Source: Opitutia bacterium UBA4506
Lineage (GTDB): Bacteria; Verrucomicrobiota; Verrucomicrobiia; Opitutales; Puniceicoccaceae
Direction of reading: 5' to 3'
Length of the DNA stretch: 64,000 bases
NCBI GenBank assembly: GCA_002388665.1
Contig: DGMY01000081.1
Span: forward strand, 13,195 to 77,194
This document shows, one piece after another, positions 18,201-27,837 of this stretch. Under the pieces are notes generated by a model. The model was given only the letters and a program-made list of their open reading frames with translations, had not been told where the DNA came from and did no database searches. The stretch's first letter is position 1. Every line of letters begins with the position of its first letter. The translations under genes were made by a program, and so were the position numbers.

Positions 18201-19435
18201 CCATTCGTCTCCTTCCTCTCCTGGCTCTTTCATTAGCCGCCCTGCCTGCCTGTAATAAAAAGCCCGCTCCGGCTGCGCCTCCGCCGCCCACCGTCGAGGT
18301 TACGGCAGCCAGTGATATCGACCTTCCGATCTACCGTGAGATTGTGAGCACTCTTCAAGGGGTCGTTAACACCAACATTAAGGCCAAGATCCAAGGCTAC
18401 TTGCTCACTCAGGAATACGATGATGGTGCCTATGTGAAAAAGGGTGATCTCCTCTTCACGATCGATCCCTCCACATACGAGATCGATGTCCAACAGGCTG
18501 AAGCCAACGTTGAAGTCCAGAAGGCAAACCTGGTCAAGGCGGAGCTCACTGTCGAACGGGACCAGGAATTGATCAAGGCAGACGCCATTAGCCAAAAGCA
18601 ATTGGACAATGCTGTCCAGGAGCGAGACGCTGTCGCGGCTCAGGTCGCCGCCGCAGAGGCTGCCCTCAATCAGGCCAAACTGAACCTGAGCTATTGCAAA
18701 ATTTATGCCCCTATCGACGGGATTGTCGGGAAAGCCAGTTCCGATATTGGCGATTTGGTCGGCACCACCAGCGTGTTGACGACGATGTCCAATCTTGACC
18801 CGATCCAAGCAGTTTTCTTCATCCCCGAGAGCGCTTACATGGAACGGGCCGACCGCCTCCAGGAATTGAGCAAAGTCCCTCTCGATCAACGTCCGGCCGA
18901 TGTCGAGTTGATCATGGGTGACGGAACTACCTATAAACACAAGGGACGCTTCCAGTTCATCAATCGACAGATCGAGTCCGGCACTGGTACTATCGGTGTC
19001 TACGTACTTTTCCCAAATCCCGGAAACATTCTCCGCCCCGGCCAATACGCTATGATTCGCATCAAGGTCACTACCCTGAAGGATGCCATTTCAATCCCAC
19101 AGCGTGCAGTGAAAGAGACCCAAGGGATGTACAGCGTCTACATCGTCAATAACGACGACACGGTTTCTTCGGTCCCCGTACAAACCGGTGAGACCGACGG
19201 AAGCAACATCATCATCACTTCTGGAATCAAGAAGGGCGATATCGTGATTGTTGAGGGAATACAAAAGGTGAAAACGGGCTCGAAGGTCAAAACCAGCATG
19301 TGGAAGCCCGCCTCATCCTCTTCAACCCAAGCTGCGTCCAGTGCTAGCGATTCTTCCTCTTCCAGCAGCACTCCTTCCAGCGATTCAGATGCAAAAGCTT
19401 CTGATTCGAGCAAGGATACCACTGCGAACCAATAA
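18197..19435 (+). CDS. RND efflux periplasmic adaptor (membrane fusion protein, AcrA/MexA type)
   Basis: A 412-residue lipoprotein that links the inner-membrane pump to the outer-membrane channel. It has a signal with a lipobox (ALPAC, Cys at residue 19). The lipoyl half-motifs are GYLLTQEYDDGAYVKKGDLLFTIDPSTYE and YAPIDGIVGKASSDIGDLV. Between them is the coiled-coil hairpin (about residues 95-160, QAEANVEVQKANLVKAELTVERD and following). The beta-barrel and membrane-proximal domains follow. The last about 40 residues are a Ser/Ala/Asp low-complexity tail, unusual for the family. It overlaps the upstream gene by 4 bases; the pump gene starts 37 bp downstream. Confidence 0.93.
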   Translation: MTIRLLPLLALSLAALPACNKKPAPAAPPPPTVEVTAASDIDLPIYREIVSTLQGVVNTNIKAKIQGYLLTQEYDDGAYVKKGDLLFTIDPSTYEIDVQQAEANVEVQKANLVKAELTVERDQELIKADAISQKQLDNAVQERDAVAAQVAAAEAALNQAKLNLSYCKIYAPIDGIVGKASSDIGDLVGTTSVLTTMSNLDPIQAVFFIPESAYMERADRLQELSKVPLDQRPADVELIMGDGTTYKHKGRFQFINRQIESGTGTIGVYVLFPNPGNILRPGQYAMIRIKVTTLKDAISIPQRAVKETQGMYSVYIVNNDDTVSSVPVQTGETDGSNIIITSGIKKGDIVIVEGIQKVKTGSKVKTSMWKPASSSSTQAASSASDSSSSSSTPSSDSDAKASDSSKDTTANQ

Positions 19436-19472
19436 TTCGACGAGCGCCAACTCATTCCGCTAGCGACCCGCC

Positions 19473-22400
19473 ATGTATAAGTTTTTCATCAATCGCCCGA
19501 TCGTCGCGATGGTTCTCGCCATCCTGACAGTGATCGTGGGCCTCGTTTCCATGACAATGCTGCCTGTGGCGCAGTACCCGGAAATCGTCCCACCCCAGAT
19601 CACTGTTAATGCCACCTACGTCGGCGCCGACGCGATCACCATCGAAGAATCGACCGCCCTGCCCATCGAGCAGCAAATGAGCGGTGTCGAGGGGATGGAG
19701 TACATGACTTCCACGAGCTCGAACAACGGTCTGATGAATCTTACCGTTACCTTCGATGTCTCCACTGATACCAATACCGACCAAATTCTGACCCAGATGC
19801 GGGTCAGCCAAGGGCAATCCCAGGTCCCTTCACAGGTCGCCAACCAGGGAATCGTCGTTCAGAAGTCGCTGGCCTCTCCTCTGGTCATGTTCGCGTTGAC
19901 CTCTCCGGACAACTCCCTCGACAGCCTCTTTCTCTCCAACTACGCCATCATTAATTTGAATGACGCATTCACCCGAATCGGAGGGGTCGCAAGCGTGACC
20001 GTCTTCGGATCCGGCAACTATGCGATGCGAATTTGGGTTGATCCGAACGTTCTCGCCGGCCGAAACATCACGGTGAGTGAGATCATCAGCGCTATCCAAT
20101 CACAGAACACGGTGAATCCCGCTGGTCGTATCGGAGGCGATCCCGTACCTCCCGGCCAGGAGTTCACCTACACGGTTAGCGCCGAAGGCCGCCTTACCGA
20201 CCCGTCTCAATTTGGAGACATCATCGTACGATCCAACCCGGATGGCTCTGTGATCCGGGTCAAGGATATCGCCCGCATCGAACTGGGCGCCCAAACCTAT
20301 ACCATCGACGGTAATTATGACGGGAAGTCTTCCGCCATTCTCGCTCTCTATCAAACTCCCGGATCCAACGCCCTCCAAGCCGCCAAAGAAGCCCGCGCTT
20401 TGATCGCCGAAATGGCTGAGCGTTTCCCTGATGGGATGGAGTATACGGTCGCTCTCGACACGACCGAAGCCGTTACCGAGGGGATTGAGGAGATTAAACA
20501 TACTCTCTTCGAGGCATTGGCTCTCGTTGTTCTTGTGGTATTCGTCTTCCTTCAGGGCTGGCGCGCCACAATCATCCCGCTCATCGCGGTTCCGGTTTCC
20601 CTGATCGGTACTTTCATTTTCTTCCCGCCGCTCGGCTTTTCCATCAATACGCTCTCCCTATTCGGGCTCGTGCTCGCGATCGGGCTCGTAGTCGATGATG
20701 CCATCGTGGTGGTGGAGGCCGTCGAGCGCTATATTGAAGAAGGGTTTGCCCCCAAGGAGGCAACCATGCGAGCGATGAAGGACGTGAGCGGGCCGATCTT
20801 TGCCACCAGTATGGTTCTGGTGGCGGTGTTCATCCCAACCGTCTTTATCCCCGGTATTACCGGCCGTCTCTACCAGCAGTTCGCCGTAACGATCGCGATT
20901 TCCGTTCTGATTTCGACGTTCAACGCCCTAACGCTCAGTCCCGCCCTCTCCGCTCTCCTCCTGCGTCCCCGCAAGAAGACCCGGGGACCTCTCGGCTGGT
21001 TCTACGCCAAATTTAATTCCTTTTTCGGCAGAGTGACCAATGGGTACGTCTCGGTCTGCAGCGGCTTGATGCGGAAGGCCGTAGTCGCTCTGGCCATCAT
21101 CCTCATTGTGGGCGGAATCGGAGGATTCAGCGCTTCGAAACTTTCACCGGGGTTCATTCCCGATGAGGACCAAGGCTATCTCTTTGCTTCGATGAGTCTG
21201 CCTCCTGCATCCTCTCTCGAGCGTACTTCCGAGATCAATAAACAGGTCTACGAATTGACGAAGGACATCCCCGGTGTCGAGCACGTGATCGCTGTCGCCG
21301 GCTACAATCTCCTCTCTGGCGTTCAAAACACCTACAGCTCTTTCCTCGCCTTCACTCTCGAACCTTGGTCGTATCGTTACAGTTCGGAGAATGTACGCAC
21401 CATGAACCTTCGTGCGATTTACCAAGAGGTAAACGCACGCCTTCAAACCATTCCAGGGGCTGCAGGTTTTGCCTTCCCACCACCCGCTATTCCAGGGATT
21501 GGTGCCGCCGGTGGGGTGACGTTCATTCTGCAAGATCGTGAGGGTCGCAGTCCCGAATTCTTGGAAGAACAAACCAATAAGTTTATCCAAGCCGCAACCG
21601 CTCGGCCCGAGATCGCTGCAGCTTCAACCAGTTTCTCAGCAAATATTCCACAAATTTTCATGGATGTGGACCGCGAGAAGGTCTTGAAACAGGGCGTCGA
21701 TCTAAGCTCCGTGTACCAAACGCTCCAGACCTTCATGGGAGGTGCCTTCGTCAACTACTTCAATCGCTTCGGCCGACAATGGCAGGTTTACGTCCAGGCT
21801 GAGGGACAGTTCCGTACCGATGTAGCCAACATGGATCTTTTCTATGTGCGCAATAAAGATGGCGAACCAGTCCCTCTCTCTGTCTTCACAGAGGCCCAGC
21901 GTACCCAAGGTCCCGAGTTCATCTACCACTACAACATTTATCGGGCGACCCAGATCAATGTCACGGCCGGCCCTGGCTACTCGAGCGGTGATGCGATGGC
22001 TGCACTCGAAGAGACCTTCAACGAAACTATGGATAATTCGATGGGATTCGAATACAGCGGCATGTCCTATGAGGAAAAGAAGGCAGCCACTGGGGTCTCC
22101 CCAACCGCCATTTTTGCCCTTTCACTCATCTTTACATTCCTCATTTTGGCCGCTCTCTACGAGAGTTGGACCCTCCCCTTCAGCGTTCTGATCAGCTTGC
22201 CGATCGCAGTCGGTGGGGCTTTCGTCTTCCTTTGGATGCGAGGCTACCAAAACAATGTCTATGCACAGATCGGGCTGGTCATGCTAATCGGGCTGGCCGC
22301 GAAAAATGCTATTTTGATTGTCGAGTTTGCGCGGGCCCAATACCAGGAAGAAGGAAAATCGATCCGGGAGGCGGCTCTCGAAGCAGCTCGCCTCCGACTC

Positions 22401-22640
22401 CGGCCGATCTTGATGACGTCCTTCGCGTTTATCCTCGGATGTATGCCTCTCTACCTCGCGCTGGGTGCCGGTATGAATTCTCGCCGTATTCTTGGAACAA
22501 CCGTGATTGGAGGGATGCTTTTCGCTTCCATAATCGCGATCCTCGTGATCCCGTCTACGTTCTATATCATTGAGAAGATGGGACACCGAAAGAAGCACGG
22601 CGAGGAACCAAAGCCGATCGAATCGAGCGAATCTTCTTAG
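19473..22640 (+). CDS. RND multidrug efflux pump, AcrB/MexB (HAE1) family
   Basis: A proton-driven inner-membrane exporter of 1,055 residues, the usual length. The N-terminus MYKFFINRPIVAMVLAILTVIVGLVSM and the QYPEIVPPQI motif are typical. Transmembrane helix 4 carries the proton-relay Asp pair (GLVVDDAIVVVEAVERY). The second half repeats the fold (IGLVMLIGLAAKNAILIVEFAR). The porter-domain repeats lie between. It is encoded with its adaptor and NodT-type channel in one operon. No regulator gene is adjacent, and substrates cannot be deduced. Confidence 0.95.
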   Translation: MYKFFINRPIVAMVLAILTVIVGLVSMTMLPVAQYPEIVPPQITVNATYVGADAITIEESTALPIEQQMSGVEGMEYMTSTSSNNGLMNLTVTFDVSTDTNTDQILTQMRVSQGQSQVPSQVANQGIVVQKSLASPLVMFALTSPDNSLDSLFLSNYAIINLNDAFTRIGGVASVTVFGSGNYAMRIWVDPNVLAGRNITVSEIISAIQSQNTVNPAGRIGGDPVPPGQEFTYTVSAEGRLTDPSQFGDIIVRSNPDGSVIRVKDIARIELGAQTYTIDGNYDGKSSAILALYQTPGSNALQAAKEARALIAEMAERFPDGMEYTVALDTTEAVTEGIEEIKHTLFEALALVVLVVFVFLQGWRATIIPLIAVPVSLIGTFIFFPPLGFSINTLSLFGLVLAIGLVVDDAIVVVEAVERYIEEGFAPKEATMRAMKDVSGPIFATSMVLVAVFIPTVFIPGITGRLYQQFAVTIAISVLISTFNALTLSPALSALLLRPRKKTRGPLGWFYAKFNSFFGRVTNGYVSVCSGLMRKAVVALAIILIVGGIGGFSASKLSPGFIPDEDQGYLFASMSLPPASSLERTSEINKQVYELTKDIPGVEHVIAVAGYNLLSGVQNTYSSFLAFTLEPWSYRYSSENVRTMNLRAIYQEVNARLQTIPGAAGFAFPPPAIPGIGAAGGVTFILQDREGRSPEFLEEQTNKFIQAATARPEIAAASTSFSANIPQIFMDVDREKVLKQGVDLSSVYQTLQTFMGGAFVNYFNRFGRQWQVYVQAEGQFRTDVANMDLFYVRNKDGEPVPLSVFTEAQRTQGPEFIYHYNIYRATQINVTAGPGYSSGDAMAALEETFNETMDNSMGFEYSGMSYEEKKAATGVSPTAIFALSLIFTFLILAALYESWTLPFSVLISLPIAVGGAFVFLWMRGYQNNVYAQIGLVMLIGLAAKNAILIVEFARAQYQEEGKSIREAALEAARLRLRPILMTSFAFILGCMPLYLALGAGMNSRRILGTTVIGGMLFASIIAILVIPSTFYIIEKMGHRKKHGEEPKPIESSESS

Positions 22641-22801
22641 TTCGCCCGGGCTAATTAACGCCTTCGAACCATAAAGAGAAGAGGTTCTTTCTGGTCCAAT
22701 CGACCGGTACCGCCGATGACGTCTTCAGTTGTACGCTCTCGTCCCGCCTTCTGGAATTCTCCTCCTTGCCGTTCGCCACAAACTTTTCAAGAGTAGAGAA
22801 C

Positions 22802-23863
22802 GTGAAATTCATCTATGTACTTCTGCTGGCCGTCATAACCACGTCCAGTCTTAGCGCTCAAACCACTCCCGAGCCATTCATCGTGGGGATCAAACAGACT
22901 CCCCCCTTCACAATTAAGACCGAAGACGGAAAGTGGGAAGGTCCAGCTGTCTGGCTGATCGAACAAATTTTGTCGAGAATGGGGAAAACTCCGACTTTCA
23001 AGGAGATGACTCTTCCCCAGATTTTTGACGCCATCGAGAATAATAAGATCGATGCAGGAGTCGGCGCTCTGTCCATTACCAGCGAACGGGAAGAGCGAAT
23101 GGATTTCACCCATTCCTACTATGAAAGCGGTATCGGTATCGCCGTTCTAAATACCGACACCGAGATGTGGATCCTCGTACTGCGAAACATCTTTTCCGTC
23201 CGCTTTCTTCAAGCGGTATTCAGCCTCCTTCTTCTCTTGGGGATCGTCGGTTTGATCGTATGGCTCGCCGAACGTAAGCACAATCGACAGCAGTTTGGAG
23301 GGCGACCCGCCCAGGGAATCGGAAACGGGCTTTGGTGGTCTGCTGTCACGATGACAACTGTTGGGTACGGCGATAAAGCTCCCAAATCTTTTCTCGGACG
23401 GATAATTGGCCTGGTCTGGATGTTCATGGCCATCATCATCATCTCCGGCTTTACAGCTGGTTTTGCCTCCAGTCTGACCCGGGACAGCCTGACAAATAAG
23501 GTTCAGGAGGCCCGCGATCTTGCCAGCGTAAAAACGGCCACGATCAAGGGATCCACTTCCGCCACTTGGCTGGCAACCCTAAGGATTCCCTACCGCACTT
23601 CCTCCTCAATAGAAAGTCTCCTAAAAGAACTCGATCAGGGTAAATGGGATGCTGTTGTCTACGACAAACCGGTCCTCGAATACTATGTGGCCATCGACAA
23701 CCTTCACCGGGTCGATATTCTCAAAGCCACGTTCACACGCGAGAACTACGGGATTGCCCTTCCACAACACGCGCCCTATCGCGAGAAGTTCGATGTCACT
23801 CTCCTCGAACTCACCCAATCAACCGCGTGGCAAGATCAACTCTACCAGGTAACGAATCGGTAG
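22802..23863 (+). CDS. Prokaryotic ionotropic glutamate receptor-like K+ channel (GluR0 type)
   Basis: A periplasmic ligand-binding domain with a pore inserted. Order: signal peptide (KFIYVLLLAVITTSSLSA), binding lobe S1 (IVGIKQTPPFTIKTEDGKWEGPAVWLIEQI to TSEREERMDFTHSYYES), membrane helix M1 (about 125-155), pore loop with the K+ filter TVGYGD, helix M2 (LGRIIGLVWMFMAIIIISGFTAGFASSLT), then lobe S2 (KVQEARDLASVKTATIKGSTSA to the end). The Arg in TSEREER and the Asp in AVVYDKPVLEYY are positioned as in amino-acid binding members. I prefer the GTG at 22802, which directly precedes the signal peptide; the frame also opens at TTG 22766. It is probably gated by an amino acid; the ligand is unknown. 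Confidence 0.87.
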   Translation: MKFIYVLLLAVITTSSLSAQTTPEPFIVGIKQTPPFTIKTEDGKWEGPAVWLIEQILSRMGKTPTFKEMTLPQIFDAIENNKIDAGVGALSITSEREERMDFTHSYYESGIGIAVLNTDTEMWILVLRNIFSVRFLQAVFSLLLLLGIVGLIVWLAERKHNRQQFGGRPAQGIGNGLWWSAVTMTTVGYGDKAPKSFLGRIIGLVWMFMAIIIISGFTAGFASSLTRDSLTNKVQEARDLASVKTATIKGSTSATWLATLRIPYRTSSSIESLLKELDQGKWDAVVYDKPVLEYYVAIDNLHRVDILKATFTRENYGIALPQHAPYREKFDVTLLELTQSTAWQDQLYQVTNR

Positions 23864-24103
23864 GTCTTTACCGCTCCTGATTGGAATAATGCCAGGAGCA
23901 CATTTGCTTCACCATTGATGACTGAAAGCTCCCGAGGCCCTCTCCAGAGTCGATTCGATCCCGATGCATCGAGAAAGCGCCGGACAAAGCTGCGTATTGG
24001 AATCTCTTATCACGGTTACAAATTTATTTAATAGAATTTCTTCAGGCACGCTCGGCCACAAGAAAGATTGCCTATCCTCGACATCCTCGTGAATACTCAA
24101 AAG

Positions 24104-25087
24104 ATGAGCAAAAAACCCATCCGCGTTGCTGTAACAGGAGCTGCTGGCCAAATCGGCTACTCACTACTTTTCCGAATCGCCTCGGGAAGCATGTTTGGTC
24201 CAGACCAACCAGTCGCCCTGAACCTCATCGAGATTGAACCCGCAATGGGAGCCCTCGAGGGTGTGATCATGGAACTCGACGATTGCGCCTTCCCCCTTCT
24301 CGCAGATATCAAGGGTACCTCTGACCTGAATGAGGGATTCAAAGATGTCAACTGGGCCCTGCTCGTCGGGAGTGTCCCCCGCAAAGCTGGTATGGAGCGC
24401 GGAGATCTCCTCAATATCAACGGCAAGATCTTTACCGGCCAAGGCAATGCAATTGAAAAGAATGCCGCTTCGGATGTGCGCACCCTCGTCGTTGGCAATC
24501 CCTGCAACACCAACTGTTTGATCGCAATGAACAATGCGAAAAGCATCCCGCAAGATCGCTGGTTCGCAATGACTCGTCTCGACGAGAACCGTGCACAGAC
24601 ACAACTCGCCGCGAAGGCAGGGGTCCACTCTTCCCAGGTGTCCAATGTTACCATTTGGGGAAATCACTCTGCCACTCAGTATCCTGATTTTTACAACGCT
24701 CAGATCGATGGCAAGCCCGCCGCAGAGGTCATCAATGATGAGTCCTGGCTCAAGGATACCTTTATTCCTGTCGTTCAACAGAGGGGCGCAGCCATTATCA
24801 AAGCCCGCGGATCATCTTCTGCCGCTTCCGCCGCAAATGCTGTGGTAGACACTGTCCGGGCATTGACGACTCCCACCGAAGAGGGAAAGTGGCATAGCGT
24901 CGGCGTGTGCTCTCAGGGCGAATACAACACGCAACCGGGGTTGATCACATCCTTTCCAATTGTATCGGATGGTGAGAACTGGAGTGTTGTCCAAAATGTT
25001 CCAGTCAATGATTTCAGCCGTTCCAAGATCGATGCATCAGTCGAGGAATTGGCCGCAGAACGGGAGCTCGTTAAAGAGCTTCTCTAA
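24104..25087 (+). CDS. mdh: Malate dehydrogenase (NAD-dependent, cytosolic-type)
   Basis: Interconverts malate and oxaloacetate in the TCA cycle. 327 residues from the ATG at 24104 (MSKKPIRVAVTGAAGQIGYSLL, with the nucleotide-binding GAAGQIG loop). Catalytic features are visible: the substrate-binding RKAGMERGDLL loop, the TRLDENRAQTQLA segment, and the catalytic His in VTIWGNHSATQYPDF. These match the cytosolic-type MDH used by many bacteria. The reading frame extends upstream to 24068, but the ATG at 24104 gives the standard N-terminus. It is preceded by about 240 bp without a gene and followed at 41 bp by the HD hydrolase gene. Confidence 0.95.
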   Translation: MSKKPIRVAVTGAAGQIGYSLLFRIASGSMFGPDQPVALNLIEIEPAMGALEGVIMELDDCAFPLLADIKGTSDLNEGFKDVNWALLVGSVPRKAGMERGDLLNINGKIFTGQGNAIEKNAASDVRTLVVGNPCNTNCLIAMNNAKSIPQDRWFAMTRLDENRAQTQLAAKAGVHSSQVSNVTIWGNHSATQYPDFYNAQIDGKPAAEVINDESWLKDTFIPVVQQRGAAIIKARGSSSAASAANAVVDTVRALTTPTEEGKWHSVGVCSQGEYNTQPGLITSFPIVSDGENWSVVQNVPVNDFSRSKIDASVEELAAERELVKELL

Positions 25088-25128
25088 ATCCGCTGGAGTT
25101 ACCTGCCAAACGTCCGTTACAAGTAGGT

Positions 25129-26433
25129 ATGCACAGTTGGCAGGAAAACCGATTCTACGGCGATTTTGACCGCGAGACTCTTCCGGGGGGAAAGCGCCCC
25201 CCGGAAGATCACCGGTCCCCATTTGCGATCGACCGAGACCGCGTCGTCTTTTCCTATGCCTTTCGGCGTCTGCAATCGAAAACCCAGGTCTTTCAATCGG
25301 GCGAATTCGACTTTTACCGGACCCGACTCACCCACTCCATGGAGGTTGCCCGCATCGGCCGCTCCATCTGTGAATATCTCACCTACAGCTCCCCCGTCCT
25401 TCAGAAAGATTTCTTTCTCGATCAAGATCTTACAGAGGGAATCTGCCTTGCTCATGATTTAGGTCATCCCCCTTTTGGACATATCGGAGAGCGTAAACTC
25501 AACGAGTTGATGGCCGGTTTCGGAGGTTTCGAAGGCAATGGACAGACGCTCCGTATCCTCACTCGGCTCATCTACGCCCGCGAGAAAGGCAGCGAGGGAA
25601 TGAATCCCACCCGCGCGTTTCTGGACGGTGTGCTCAAATACAAGCAACTCTATCGCGAACGCTTCCGCGAAGAACAGGTCCATCCCGAGAACCATTTCAT
25701 CTACGACGATCAAGAAGGTGTACGCGACTTCGCACTCGGATCGGGGCTGGTCCCCGGTGAACTCGATTCCTTTCCCAACCTGAACCGGATCCGCAGTATA
25801 GAATGCCAGGTAATGGACTGGGCCGACGACGCAGCCTATTCCCTCAATGATATTGTTGATGGTATCGAAGCCCGCTACATTACCCAACATACGGTTGATC
25901 GCTGGGCCGAACACGTTGAGGGACTCTCAGAAAGCGACTTTAAGCTCCTCGACGAGTTGAAGCGTTCGATTCGCGAGGGCTACTACGAGCGGAAATTTGG
26001 CTCAAAGGTCGGCATGTTTATTCACGCAACCCGCATCGTCGAGAATGAAGGCCCCTTCTCCGATCGAACCAACCGCTATCGGTTCCGTCTCGACATCGAC
26101 CCTGCCTCTCGTAGAGAAGCCAATCTCTACAAGCGCATCGCGAACGATCTGATCTTTCAATCGACTACGATTCAGCAGATTGAATTTAAAGGAAGCCGAC
26201 TACTCGGCGATCTATTCGAAGCTGTCATGGACAACTATTCGGCGAAATCCAGCGGGCGTTGTCTCAAGTTGGTACCGGAGACCGAACACAATCTATTCCG
26301 ATCTGCCGGCGGGGATGCCGATCGAGCCCGCTTAATCTGCGACTTCCTTTCAGGCCTTACCGACGGTCAAGCCGTTCGCTACTACAAAAAGTGGTTCGAC
26401 CCCGACTTCGCCTCCATTCTCGATATAAACTAG
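25129..26433 (+). CDS. dgt: dGTPase-like HD-domain triphosphohydrolase
   Basis: Probable deoxyguanosinetriphosphate triphosphohydrolase, cutting dNTPs to nucleoside and triphosphate. 434 residues. Markers are DRDRVVFSYAFRRLQSKTQVF at the N-terminus, the metal-binding HD motifs (TRLTHSMEVARIGR; CLAHDLGHPPFGHIGE) and the later Asp in VMDWADDAAYSLNDIVDG. It lies 41 bp after mdh. Nucleotide specificity cannot be read from sequence alone; members of this family differ in substrate and allostery. Confidence 0.88.
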   Translation: MHSWQENRFYGDFDRETLPGGKRPPEDHRSPFAIDRDRVVFSYAFRRLQSKTQVFQSGEFDFYRTRLTHSMEVARIGRSICEYLTYSSPVLQKDFFLDQDLTEGICLAHDLGHPPFGHIGERKLNELMAGFGGFEGNGQTLRILTRLIYAREKGSEGMNPTRAFLDGVLKYKQLYRERFREEQVHPENHFIYDDQEGVRDFALGSGLVPGELDSFPNLNRIRSIECQVMDWADDAAYSLNDIVDGIEARYITQHTVDRWAEHVEGLSESDFKLLDELKRSIREGYYERKFGSKVGMFIHATRIVENEGPFSDRTNRYRFRLDIDPASRREANLYKRIANDLIFQSTTIQQIEFKGSRLLGDLFEAVMDNYSAKSSGRCLKLVPETEHNLFRSAGGDADRARLICDFLSGLTDGQAVRYYKKWFDPDFASILDIN

Positions 26434-26833
26434 GCCCAAGCCTTCCCGCAGCCGGGGTCAAAGAGTTATCTATCCCAAACCTCTGTCCCACGACTCCCTG
26501 AGGAGGTTACAGTTTGCCATCGGCAGGAATGCGCGTTGCCGCTTCGCGTATGTCCATCCAGAGATTCGGTGTCGAATGGGAAAAGAGTGCTCCCAAGGTT
26601 CGTCTACACTAGCGATCCTCAGCGGGCTCGTGCAGATTCTCTGCAATTCCCACCTCGCCGATAGTCGTATTTGTCCCGACCGCTCCCGCAAGGATCCTTA
26701 GCATCCGCCACGGCGAGAAATGCACCCAAAAGATTACTTAGCCTCCGGCACGACGAATTTTCGTTTACGCCAATTTAACGTTCCGTAGAATCCCCCATAT
26801 TCCAATCTCTCATTTTATAAAACTGCTGCTCTG
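26434..26833. other. 400-bp gene-free interval with one imperfect direct repeat
   Basis: No convincing gene was found. Two 21-base segments at 26696-26716 and 26736-26756, 40 bases apart, agree at 17 positions (core TTAG-N-TCCG-N-CACG-N-CGA). An AT-rich stretch just before 26834 probably carries the promoter of the nuclease gene. The short minus-strand frame at 26470-26691 resembles no family I know. Confidence 0.4.
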
Positions 26834-27703
26834 ATGTTCCTTCGAATCGTGAAAGTCTTCTTCTGTCTATGCTTCGCATTCCAGTTGACTGCGGCTGAAC
26901 TCCAGACGTTTCATGATGTCTCATTTGTGCCAACGGACTGGGCCGATGGTGACAGTTTTCGAATCCGTTTTCCCGACGGCACTGAGCAAACGATCAGACT
27001 CTACGGAGCCGACTGCATCGAGTGGCACATCGGCGACGAATCTGACGCGCGACGACTTCGCGCGCAGCGTCGATACTTTGGAATTTCGGATTATGGAGAC
27101 GGGTACGCGGCCTCGATCGAACTAGCCAAAGAGCAGGCCGCCAGTGCCTACGCCTTTATAGTGGAAGAACTGTCCGAACCGTTTACCGTGTATACTTCCT
27201 TCGCCGACGGTCGTGGAGACGGACGCTACTCAAGGGTCTATGCTTTCGTCGAAACCTCCCAGGGGAGAGATTTGGCAACCGAGCTCGTCCAGCAAGGTTA
27301 CGCCCGAGCCTTCGGCGTCTATCGCAGTACAATCGATGGACTTTCACGCAGCGACTACATGGACCAGCTCAAGGATGCCGAGCTAGTCGCCGCGCGACGC
27401 GGACAGGGCGTCTGGAACTACACGGACTGGGACCGACTTCCCGAGGAACGCAGTGCCCAACGATCCGAGGATGCGGAAACTGCAGCGGCACTCGGTATAG
27501 CCCCACCCACCGAACCGCTGGACGTAAACACCGCCTCGCGAGATACCCTTCAGTCTGTTCCCGGTATTGGAGAAGTCACAGCCAACCGCATAATTGAATC
27601 GCGCCCCTTTCAAACGCTCGGTCAGCTCAAATCCGTACACGGCATTGGCCCGGCCACCTTCGAAAAGATCAGTCCCTATTTTAAGGATCCCTCAACCCGC
27701 TAA
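26834..27703 (+). CDS. Exported thermonuclease (SNase) domain fused to a ComEA-like helix-hairpin-helix domain
   Basis: 289 residues. A signal peptide (residues 1 to about 21, ending FQLTAA) is followed by a staphylococcal-nuclease-like domain (about 25-200). That domain shows WADGDSFRIRFPDGTEQTIRLYGADCIEW, the Arg and Glu cluster region, DGRGDGRYSRVYAFVETSQGRDLATELVQQGYARAF and ARRGQGVWN. The C-terminal about 60 residues are a helix-hairpin-helix pair (LDVNTASRDTLQSVPGIGEVTANRIIESRPFQTLGQLKSVHGIGPATFEKISPYF), as in the DNA-uptake protein ComEA. This suggests extracytoplasmic binding and cutting of DNA. A role in DNA scavenging or uptake is inferred. Confidence 0.88.
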   Translation: MFLRIVKVFFCLCFAFQLTAAELQTFHDVSFVPTDWADGDSFRIRFPDGTEQTIRLYGADCIEWHIGDESDARRLRAQRRYFGISDYGDGYAASIELAKEQAASAYAFIVEELSEPFTVYTSFADGRGDGRYSRVYAFVETSQGRDLATELVQQGYARAFGVYRSTIDGLSRSDYMDQLKDAELVAARRGQGVWNYTDWDRLPEERSAQRSEDAETAAALGIAPPTEPLDVNTASRDTLQSVPGIGEVTANRIIESRPFQTLGQLKSVHGIGPATFEKISPYFKDPSTR

Positions 27704-27837
27704 AGGTTATCGAGACATACTCAGTCGCACAGAACCGACATACTCTAGCCAAGGAGGTTTAGTTCACAAGATCGCGCGAGAGTCGCCACCTTCAGACTGC
27801 CCTGCTTCGGCTACAAGAGTTTCTCAAAAGCGGGAGA

